From NCBI GenBank assembly GCA_914767715.1, contig OU612074.1:10946062-11010061 (forward strand): a stretch of DNA of 64,000 nucleotides, given 5' to 3'. The notes under the pieces were generated by a model. The model was given only the letters and a program-made list of their open reading frames with translations. It was not told the origin of the DNA and ran no database searches. Made by a program: the position numbers and the translations under genes. Shown one piece after another: positions 40,601 through 52,600 of this stretch. Source of the stretch: Membranipora membranacea. Its lineage: Eukaryota > Bryozoa > Gymnolaemata > Cheilostomatida > Membraniporidae. Position 1 is the first letter of the stretch. The number at the start of each line of letters is the position of its first letter.

Positions 40601-43600
40601 ACCACAAGTGTACATCACACAACCTTCTGTACCCAGTGTGACAAAGAGGAAGCCTGCACAGGTGGTCAGTAGCTTTAACTCGTTTCATTGCGTAGTCTTG
40701 GGTTTCAGAATGTTAGCCTGAGGGCTCAAACTGTTAGTCTGAGTACTCAGACAGTTGGTTGGGGAGCTCAGACAGTTGTTTCAAGGCTCAAACTAGTCTA
40801 GAGGGGGTCTTTCAATTTAGACAGTGCAAGGCATTTTTAACCTAATCCCTGAAACTAATTTGTTCAAAATCCTTGCCACTTTGGCCATTTTTATTAGGCA
40901 AATTAGTTCTCAAGTTGTTCACTAAGAATAATTGCTCCCATAGATGCAACTTGGCTTGTTTAGTCTGGGGGTTTCAGGCAGCAAATACATGAAAACCCCG
41001 GGAGCTTTTGTGAATAATCCCCGAGTAACTCTATTTAGTTTTCACCTTAATTAAAGGAACCCACTGCCGGATTAGGAGGAGTAACGCCCACTTCCTGTGT
41101 GTCTCTAGCTGAGATTGCGGATGAATGTGACGCTAAGATTGATGATAAGAATATGGAACCTGAGTGCATGTGCACTTATCTCTCATTGATCTCTAGAGAT
41201 AAACTTCTCATCAACGTATCACCACAAGGTCTCAATGTCATCAGCTCTGTTATAGAGGTCAGTGCTAACATTTACATGCTGTTAAGCTGTTAAGACTATG
41301 AGGCATGTAGGCATAGACCTTGTGTGCTACATCTCTCCTAGTTTTGTCTGAGTTGTTTGAAACATTGCAAGAATTCTCAATTACGTATAATTCCAATCTC
41401 AACAAAACATTTTAAACTGAATTACGTCTTTTAACCGCTGATAAATCTCCAAATTTCTAGAACCCTCATTATCCATCCTCATATCTCTTTACCCTGATCC
41501 AGCTGTATTTTCACTTAGTCCCTCTGTGTATTATCTAGTCCAATTATCTAGTATCTTTTTGTACAAATCTTCTCACTAATTACCTTTCCACATTGTAAAT
41601 CAGAGCAATATGTTCTGGCTCTATTTTGTTTTCACTTGTTATCCTACCAAGTGTAATCACTGCCTAATTTGCTTTCCCAAGTACTGACAGGAAATTGAAA
41701 GGCAAACAAAAAAACATGTGTCAATGTTTTTTTTATGTAGACATTCACCAAGAAACCAAAAGACTCGGTGCTATTTGAGGTGTACAAAGAAAAGCCGCTG
41801 AACATCACAAACCTGCTGGGTATCCCAGCATGCATCTCACTTCATAAAAACGTAAAACCTGGCGATCTAAAATTAGAGAATATCAGAATAGCTGACAACA
41901 TGGAGATCGTTAATCCAGAAGACACTGCACTGCAGCAGCCACTCAGGTAAATATTGTGATGCTCTTAGTTTATTTCATTCAGGAGTGAATTCTTTTCTCG
42001 CCTCAACTTGTGGCTTCATCTGATAAGTGAATTTAATTTCACTTAAACTTGTGGCCTCATCTTAAAAATGTCGCCTCAATGTGTGGCTTCATCTTTGGAG
42101 TGAAATTACTTCTTGTCTCGACTCAATTGCAGTTCATACACGAAAGCTTTTTGCACCAAAATTGAGTTTTTAATGCCTGTAATATCCTTGAAGACATAAG
42201 AGTCATCTAGCTTGTCATCCGACAGGAACCAATGCGAGGTTTCTATAAATAAGGAAAGGTGCTTGCTAAATTTCCCGATGACAAGTCAGTCAAAGTATTT
42301 TGTGTAACAAAATCACAAATTTATGTGCCGCGGAAGATTATTCATATTTTTGTCATACCATGTTTCCCGGTGAGGGCACAAGTGCCTTCCACATCTACGC
42401 TTAAAACTTGTTGACCCATCTATGTAGTTTAATGTTAAGTGAGTGAGTGTTTTACTAATCGTTTGTTATACGCAGAATCTTAGATGAAGATGAGGATCCC
42501 TCGTAAGTTTCACATTATTTAGAAGCCTATGTGATGCCTCTGATTGGCTGGTTGGAGTGGCCAGTGAGCCAATCAGAGCCAACGCATTTTCACATTTTCT
42601 CCTTCTGGCTATCAATTTAATCTGTTGCCTCTTTTTGTGTTTAGACTAGATTAGTTACTGGCATCATGACATGCAATATGCATAGTTTCCCTTAGTTGAG
42701 ACCCTCGAACCCTGCCTAGATAGCGGGTAGCGGCCTTCAATTATCCACGCTACCCCAGATCGCAGTGAGGAACGTTGACAGTAATTGAATGCCACTTTAC
42801 ATAATAAAGGCAGATTTAGAGTGTTTTGACTTAGATTCCCGTAGAGCAAGTATCTCTGAGTGCATCTTCTGCACTGGAAAATCAAACACTGGCTTTGGCA
42901 ACCCCATCCATCCCCTTCTCACCCCTATCTAGCACTCCTCAATCTTTGAATGATTACAATGTTAATGAGTTAATGGTACTGATGATTGGCTGATTATTGA
43001 GATAAAGTATTGCTGGCTGAAGCTGATTTGTTTTCTTGTATGATTTTGTAATGAAAGCCCAAGCTGTAGACAATTAAGTCAAAAGGACTTCACAGCATTC
43101 CCACAATGCAACTTTTCTTCTGGTATTCCCAGGATGACTGAGAGGGCAAATCCCCTACGGTTGGGAATCCCAGAACCTTGCATTTTGGGATATTCATAAA
43201 CATGCCCTAATATGGCATCATTATTATAATCATCCAATTTCATTAGATCATTCTGAAATATGCAGTAACAACTATTTACATATTTCCTGATGAAATTTCT
43301 AATTTAAAACGATAATATCCATGTTACTAATTCACTAATTGCACACACTTTTCTTCTTGTATCACTCAAAACATAATCTTTTCCTACCTGCATTTGACAA
43401 TTGATCAGTAGCATAAAAATAATGGTGAGTGTCATGCAGGCCCATAATGCATCACTGTCTCTGTCTGCAAAGGTCTTAAGCATGGACAGCAATACATGTG
43501 TGATTATTGATGTGATGGGTCAAGGAACAACTGATTGTTGGAGATGATTACCTGTGTTTGGGTGTAGCATCTTGCAGCTTACATATTAGCATTCTGCTGG

Positions 43601-46600
43601 ACCGTGTTTAAGCTCAGAACCTAAGTCCTACTATCTTGATCTAGCAGCCTTGTTGAGAAATTTGATATGGAATTTGAACAGCTCATTCAAAACTTCTAAG
43701 ATACTGTCATTATTGCAACAAAAGCAAAGAAGAAAAAACAGTTCATTTAATTTGAAATGCTGTTTGTTCCGATGCCTAACACCACGATAGTTTAATAGAT
43801 TAGAAATTGTACTTACCAAAATGAAATGAGCTACATAACTGTTATCTGTGTTTACAGGCAGCATCCTTTGCAGACGTTCGCAGGTTTAACGATGCCTGGA
43901 CTGGCCGCATCTTCTGCAAAACCTGCAACTCCTCAGACTAATGGGCGTGACACAATCAAAAAGAAACCAAGCAGTGGTGGCTTACTAAGGCAGGAATTCC
44001 ACCTAGCTATCGATAGATATCTGCCCATCCAGAGCATCTCATTCAGGTCGGTTTATTTTCTCATAAATCAGATATTCGTTAGATGTCAAAATTGTTGAGA
44101 ACTCAGTCGACATACCGATTACGGTGTTTGTCAATAATAACAGAATATTTGGGCTGGCTATGAAGAGACGCAAAGTTCCTAAAATCATCCCAACTCAGAA
44201 CTTGAAACTGAAAGAGTGTCCTCCCAAATCACACGGCTTGCAGATTGACTCTGAGATACAAGACTACCTACACCCAAGTGACAGTGCCCGGATTGAACTA
44301 TTAAAATTTTGTCTATGGAAACTAACTTTTTCCTTTTACCAGCCATTGGCCATTGAAACTTGATGTAGTACATTATGCATGATCAATTAAGGAGCACTGA
44401 TACAAAATTGAAGTAGACATAATTATATTTATCATTGTAGGCGGACCCAGAGTAGGGATTTCAGTGCACAGCCCCGCAATCGTAGAGAAGATCACCTCTG
44501 TCTTAGAGTGAGAACTCAGTCTATTCATGGCAGGAAACATGTTTCTATCTACTCTCAACTGAAAATCAAAAACGAATTGCAATACCCTGTAGAGGTGAGT
44601 GAGGCAGTCAATGATAAATAAGTACTAGCAATGCAGGCTTGCATTGGGACTCACAGCTAGATCAGGTCAATTTCATATATGATATCATTCAGCTAAAACC
44701 CACCGGGAATTCCGGAAGTGTTGCATTGTTGGATACTCATTAACACACACTGTTTTATGCGGCTGTGTTGGGCAGAAGAGCTGCCTACAGTACAATAAAT
44801 CAGCAACTCCAGATCTACATGACCAGCTTTTATGTGTCATGCATGTTTTGCTTTATGCATTTTATGCGAGGCGTAAGATTAACCAACTGTAAGTGCATAT
44901 TTTATCTTCTAACACATAGGATAGTAGTCACATCAATAATGAAACTTAAAAGTTTGTAGACTGAGAGAGTTTAAAGTAGTCTGCCTCCCTTGCTCTAACC
45001 TGGCTCATATTATTTCCCAGGTAAGCTATCAGGAGATATCATACAGTGCTGCCGATAATGGTCACATGTCAAGTAATATTAGCCTTGGTATCATCAAGCC
45101 TGGTGATTGGCTGCATATCCCGGCTGTTGTAGCTACCCTAAAGAAGCTGCACGTCAAACCTATCACTCCCGAGTCTGAGAACAGCATAGCTATGTGAGTG
45201 CACCTTAAGTTCTGGCTACGCATGCCTTCTTGTCCATATGATTGGGGAATTTTTAGCTAGGCTAGGGCTTGTTAAAGGTGCTACACATGCCTATTTATAT
45301 CTAGGCCTAATCCTGTCAATAACAATACAATTTGGAGTGTATAGCCTCAGCTTAAAGAGGTAGGAATCGAAGGGGGTGCACAGGGATTAATCATGTGAAG
45401 TGACAGGCAAGACCATTGGCTGATCAATGTAATTAGAGGCGGAGAATGGCCTTGGTCTCCGCCTCTAACAGCCAGTCCACGTTGCGTTCTCAAGTGGTCA
45501 AGTGTGTTATATAAGAAATTGTGATTCCCAGACACCCATAAATAAAGTTGAATAGAAGCTATGATGTAGCTATTGTTGTGTTGGCTCATCACACTTGGGA
45601 TTATAGGGTTTAATTACAACGGTCAATTTCAATCTTGACAACGGTATCTAGGCAACCTCTAAAACCATAAATCATAACGTCAAAATTGACCAATAAGAGC
45701 TCGTATATTTTGAAGCGGATGATTTGAAATCATCGGAACTGGGCAATTTCGTATGACATCAGTCATATTTTCACCACTTTCCAATGCCATTATTGGAATA
45801 AAAATTTATTGGGCATGTGTATCACACAATTCCGCATCAGCTTGTCTGATTCCCATTAAAAATAATTCACTGCTTCTCCTCTTAATTCCGAAAAAGCAGG
45901 AGGAATTTGAATGCTGCTAACCCCATTTGAATTTGATATGGCTGGGTGATCGCTTTACATTGACTGGCCCTTATATACCGGTCGAGGCACTTTAAGGCTG
46001 TGTAATGAAATTGTTAGACAACTAAAATATGTGTACCTTGAATTTTTAAAAATAACCAATGGAGAGAAGTCATTGTTCTTCTACATTTCAATGATTTTCT
46101 GTACCTGATCATTTCAATTTTCCATGCATGTCTTTTTTAATTTGATCACATTACAGTTTATGTGAATACGACTTTATGACCATTCACCCTGATTGAATGA
46201 GTTGGGGGAAAAATTGCCTCAATGTTATATCGAAATATTGAGGATTGTCAGCAAGTGATTGAAAGAAATGGGTTCAGAATGCCTTGTTCATTCTATCAAA
46301 AGATCTCCTGCTTCTTTCACCAATTTTTCAGCAAAAATTGTATCCAAGTACCCACTATATCCTAGAATAGACAGCTTTCTGGGCGTGGGTTAAAAGTACC
46401 AAACTGGAGAGAGGACAACTCAAAATTGAAGCCTAAATCAGAGCTCAGAAAACTGTCTATTGTTTTTAATACATGCAGGAGCGCCTCTTGATGCCATACC
46501 AATTTTAGACCATTGAAAGCTAAAACTGAAAAACTTTCCAATAGCTTTTTACTTTTTATATGAATTATGTTAACCAGAGCACTGAGCCTTTTAAGTTCCA

Positions 46601-49600
46601 ACTGTTGTCAGAACTCAAATATTATCACCGTTACTGCAAACAATACAGGAATGTAGACATAAACAGCAACAACGTATCACCCGAACTGTTGCAGGGAAGG
46701 TTCACTTAATATCAAGAGGTTTATGTGAGTCAGAATGCTGAGGTTTTTTGTGTATTCTTCTATCGCCAGCTAGCTTCAGTCACTCATTTCCATTCTGCGA
46801 ATTAAAATTGCACAAGTTTCACAAACAAAGGAGAGTGGCCAATAAACAGTCGTTGAAATAGATGTTGAGTGGTGGGGTGATCTTTGTGACTTAAATCAGC
46901 TTGTTGTGTGTGACACAGTCTTCCAGTTGAGCCCAGTGAATTTTAATTGCGAAATAATAGACAAGAACCATAGAGAAGTAAGTATTCTAAGGAGGTCGCC
47001 GATTTTCGCAGACTTGAAATTTATGCCTTGCTAACGTTTTCTCCAACTTGTGACTATATTTTGAGACTAATAAGTGCGCTAGCTTGCATTAAGTCACACT
47101 CTCACATCTGGAACTTTAAACTAACTTCTTTTTTCTCATTTAGTGTATTGTACTTTAACTGTACGGAAACCAAAAAAATAATAATGAAATTTTTTTTCTG
47201 ATATTTTCCACAGGGCGTACTCAGAGAGTACTGAATCTCTTTGGTGGAAGGATCAGCTCAAACTGAAATCTGTCCTCAGGTCAGTTGCGACAATGAAAAG
47301 GACTACAAGCTGTGCCAGCCAACCTCTGACCTGTCATAATCAGCTCAAACAATCATATACATTCAGGGTGAGTGAAATTAAGCCAGTTTTTCCAAAAACA
47401 TTTCTCATAGCAAAACTTTATCCTAGCAGAGCACAAGGATCTAGATTAACTGTCACTCTCTTTGATCATATGCAAAGGTAACACCGAACACAAACGGCCT
47501 CTTTAAAAGTAAACTATAAGGCAGGGTAGCAGCCTGGGAACCATTTCTACTGTTACGTGTTATAACAATCTAATGCCCCTAGGGGTTATTAGAAATTGAA
47601 CTTTGTTGAAATTATATTATCATCAATTTTGGCGATCCTGTTGTGCTTACGTAGGCCAGCGCTACATCATGCCAACCTCATTATAACCACCACAAAGTGT
47701 CAGAGTCGAACATTGTGTTTCACTGATTAGACATCAATATTCGATTCCTCTTGCTTTAACTAGCGTCATCGATGTTCTTGGTTATTAAATACACATAGTG
47801 ATAATATCTATCTTTATTTTAGGCATTATGGGTACCAAGAGTTTGCCAGTCAGCGAAATGCTCAGCTAACTGCCCTTCTTTTGACATCATTCTGGAATGC
47901 ACAGCTGAAGTCAAGAACTTTCTACCATTCCGTCTCAAACTGGATATTCATGTGAGTAACAGTGATCCTTTCTTGGTAAGGTAATGTGGGATATATGATA
48001 GGCCTGCTATTAAATCACTGTCACATAACTGTAAATTCACGGAAAATATATTATCAACATCGTTCACCAAATATTCTCAACATCAGTGAGTCACTTTACT
48101 CCCAGAGAAAGGTGTTTAGCTCTCATATTTTGACTAGGAGTCATGCTACTTTCTTTGGCAGAGGAGGCAATTTTAATATTACAGTTTAGTCCAGCTACTC
48201 TTTTGTGTTGTCAACTGAAACCACATAGTGAAGCATTTACACAAATAAGACATATTAGTGCCAAGACAAGATCAGATGATATTCAAGCTAATTCGCTCAC
48301 ACTGATTCAGGAGTTTGGGCTTCGGTGTCAATTCAACTGTCATACACTGATTTTACTTTGCAGGTGAATGAAATGATCGGATCTCAGCCCACTGTGTATG
48401 AGCTAGACCCCGGTGTCTACAAACAGCTCAATGACTCCATCAGTACTCCGCGGCGGTGTGACCTCACAATACCTTCCTATCAGGGTACCTCATGGACAGG
48501 GAGGATAGAGCTACACGACAGAATGTCAGAAAGTCGGAACACTCCTGTAAGTTTTTGCTAGTGGCAGTGTTATTGATAACAACTCCTCAAATATTCTTTT
48601 TTTTTGTCAATATTTGCTTGCACTTGCAACATGCTTGATTTCTTAGCTGCAGATACATTATAACCCTTATAACTCTAGTATACACCCTAAAACCTAGGAG
48701 CGGCACATTTAGGAAAACATGGAATGGTTTTTGCCTCCTCGGCAATATTATTTTGTGTCGCATCGAGGTTTTCTTAAAGTTCAAAATTGAATTGTGGACC
48801 ACACACACATTAATATACATACAACCTGACAACATTCATATTGAAAACTAATGAAGGGCGTTAGAATTTTTCCTCTTGACCTTTACCCTTGACCCTGACA
48901 TCCGACCTTGGCATTTTACCTTGATAGTTGACCTTGAGCTTGATCTTCTCTTTTCCTCTCAATCTCCAGATACAGATGAGAGCAGAGCCAGATGATGCTG
49001 CAGCACACGGATCTATGACATTAGAGCCGAAACGATATGTCAGTCCTACCCTCAATCTGTACTGTCATGTGAGGAGAAAACCGATCAACGGCAACCAGAC
49101 TCAACTAGTGCTGACATTCTTTTCTTCCTATTGGCTGTCTAACACCACAGGCATCAATCTACAGTTCAGGGTATGATGTTTGTTCTCATAAACCTATATA
49201 AAAGTTTGTTGATACTTCTCATTGGCAACTATATCATTTCAATCGAAATGTTGACTGTACAGTACCAAAACAAAATTCAAACAAACCTAAAATTGAAGTG
49301 AAAGAAAATCAGATCACAGTTAGAAAGTGCTTGTGTGCTGCATGTTTAAATGATGTTGGCTTATTGATTGAAAGAATAGACACAGGAACGATATTGATGC
49401 TCATATAATCTAAAATTGTTTGTTAAAAATGCTGTACATGTTGCATTCTTTTCTTTGTCATGGACACTCCCCTGTCTCTCTTCAATTGACCAGTAAATGT
49501 CAACATGATGGGATGGGCCGTGGAATGAGATATAATGGAATTGATTCCTGAAACAAATATAGAAAATCGTGCCTTGTGACGAGTAACTAATAACCCATAT

Positions 49601-52600
49601 CTCATCCTAAACACTATAAATCGATATGAATGGAATCTATCATGACTTTTGCCGCGATGGCTGATCTACGTTACTATTACTAAGATCCCATTTCATCCTA
49701 TCCCAGATTTATATGACTCAAGGCATAATTCAGGAATGTCGGGCAAACTTTATCTAGGACACTCACAATCACAAAGAGTGATAACAGAATGTTTTATTAA
49801 TTTCACCATCAAATTAAATGTGAAGATTTGTTCTAATTTTGCATTGACATCTCTCATTTCTGCATAATGAAGATTTTCAAATAAACCTATTGTGTACAAA
49901 ACATTAAATACAAAACGGATCTTAAAGACTCCCAAAGACCAAAGCATGTTATAGTCAGGCAGTTACTTATGATAAAGTGGTGTTAGTTTTGTATGGTAAA
50001 AAAGTCAAAGGTCTACTAGGCATGAATTATTGATGGTGGAAATAGTGCCTTCCATAAGGCAAGGTAACTCCAATTCTCTGCATTATGATGTCATGGTCTC
50101 CAGGATATGCTTGTTTCTTGTATTGCCTGACTATAAAATCCTTTGGGTTTTTGGGTAGTCTTCATACGGCTGGCATCTCACACCCTCTAATTATCCTCCT
50201 ATTTATTTTTCCAGGCCTCCGGAGTTCGAGCCTCAGATTACGTTGAGACACGGGAGAGTGAGCCCATACTAATCACACCCAGCACCCTCAGTAAGAAAAT
50301 ACAGATGAGGATCCCAGGCTATAAATGGAGTAAAGCATTTGGTGTGGACGCTGCAGGCTGGGTCGGCACTATCAACTGTCAGAAGTCAGACGGCACCATC
50401 AAACATAGGGTAAGGGTAGCCATAGGGTTAGTAGCAGGCGAGGCAATATCAGTACCACTTTTCATACTGACTTTTTGACTAACAGTACATGACCTTGTAT
50501 CCATGATTTACTTTGCCAAAGACAGCAAAAATGAGGAACTAGCTTGACATTGATGTTTTTGTCTATGAGGGAAAGCTTTTTGAAATGTGGAAGCACAATA
50601 ATTCTATTGCACTTACAGAGAGTAGATCAATTCCATATAAGGAAAAGGCCACTTGAAAGCTACTTGAGAATACAGTTTCGATTGACATGGCACCATACTT
50701 GTTTTAGCCTATCAGCAATTACATGTACAAAATCATCTCATTTAACTGTGAAGGGACAATATGATTACGATGATGTCTGCAAACAATGCTGAGTTGTGAA
50801 TTGTTATGGTTTCCCCCCCCCCCCCCGCCAAGTCACTCTTTAAAGGATGGGTTTTTATAATTATTGATACGCTTATAACATTTCCAATACTAGTAATAAA
50901 GGTAAGAAAATGTCATGTGCAACTGAAGTGGTTTGGATTGCGACATTCAACGGCTTCTTATCATGAGTGAGTCTTACGACTTAGTTTATTAGGTTTTTGG
51001 CTCAATTCCATATAAGGAAAAGGCCACTTGAAAGCTACTTGAGAATATAGTTTCGATTGACATGGCACCATACTTGTTTTAGCCTATCAGCAATTACATG
51101 TACAAAATAATCTCATTTAACTGTGAAGGGACAATATGATTACGATGATGTCTGCAACAATGCTGAGTTGTGAATTGTTATGGTTTCCCCCCCCCCCCGC
51201 CAAGTCACTCTTTAAAGGATGGGTTTTTATAATTATTAATACGCTTATAACATTTCCAATACTAGTAATAAAGGTAAGAAAATGTCATGTGCAACTGAAG
51301 TGGTTTGGATTGCGACATTCAACGGCTTCTTATCATGAGTGAGTCTTACGACTTAGTTTATTAGGTTTTTGGCTCTTTTGTTATCAGCTTAACCAGGTTA
51401 TGTTCCTGAAATGTTTTCCTCTCTTTACAGTTTATGGTTGAAACCAGACTGAGCAATACTCAACTAACAAAGATAATCACCATATTCCCCATGTTTGTGA
51501 TTGTCAACAATCTGCCTTACAACATAATGTACAAAGAGGGTGCTTCGACCGCTAAGGACCAAGTTGCCCACACGGCAGACAAAGAACGCCATGATGAAAC
51601 TGATGCACTGGTTTTGCCTGCAACAGCTATTCAGGCTGCCACCATATGGACCATGGTTGAAGCTGGCGAGGTGAGATTTGACCACTGCGTACAAGTCACG
51701 GGTTATAGGTATAGGCATTTATGAAATCATGATTGCCTTGATTGCCTTGACCACCTTCAATGCAGCAGTGAAATCCTATCCCTTGTATAACATAGCGTGA
51801 TTGCAAAGCAAAGTTTCAGTTTGTTTTGCATCTGATATCATGGTATTGGTAAAAATGAATAATGTATAATGTCACAATTCAATAAGACATCGATGTTAAA
51901 CATAAAGCACTACCGAGTGGTTGCATAAAAAACTCATCAGATCCCTGATATTCAGCTGCAGAATTTTTTTTCTTAAAATGCCTTTTGAAATACAGCAGGA
52001 CCTAGTGTCAACAACAGTAGCATGACACGATTACAATGAAACCTGACCAAAATCAGCCTTAGTGATTTATAGCAAGCGGTATTCTATGTGGAAGGATTGT
52101 TAATTGGCGCAAGAAAGGCATCACATATGGGTTGAATAGCCATACCCCATAATTAAACATCATGTTGCCATCCCCAAACATCACCATCATAGTTGAAGGC
52201 TGCAAAGTGATCTGGGATTCCAAACTCGACGCCGCTGGCCTCTGAAGCTTCAGACCATCGACTGCTAGCATCATCTTTGGATGAATAGGCTGTTGTGAAA
52301 TCGGCCACTGTAAAAGAGCATTAGTAGTATAGTATAGCTTTATGCTTGTAGTCCTTAGGTATTTGGATGGATACAAATGACATACTCGGACCCAAAGAGG
52401 GAAAAAATAGTTCTTCAGATGTTGTTTGATCACCTGTTTTGTTTCACCAGGGAGAAATATCTATTCAACATAACATGAAAAGGCAGCAACATACAACCAC
52501 TGATTATACATCACACTGCATGATTGTATGGTCATCCGTTATCAGGTTTTTACTAGTAGTCTGTAACTGAGATAATTTTTGTATTAGCTTACTTTGATCC

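Noticed and set aside
47823-47951. Exon 53 read in the frame that follows the short form of exon 52
   Set aside because: That frame gives a non-VPS13 peptide and does not join exon 54. Extending exon 52 to 47367 gives the conserved frame and phase 0.
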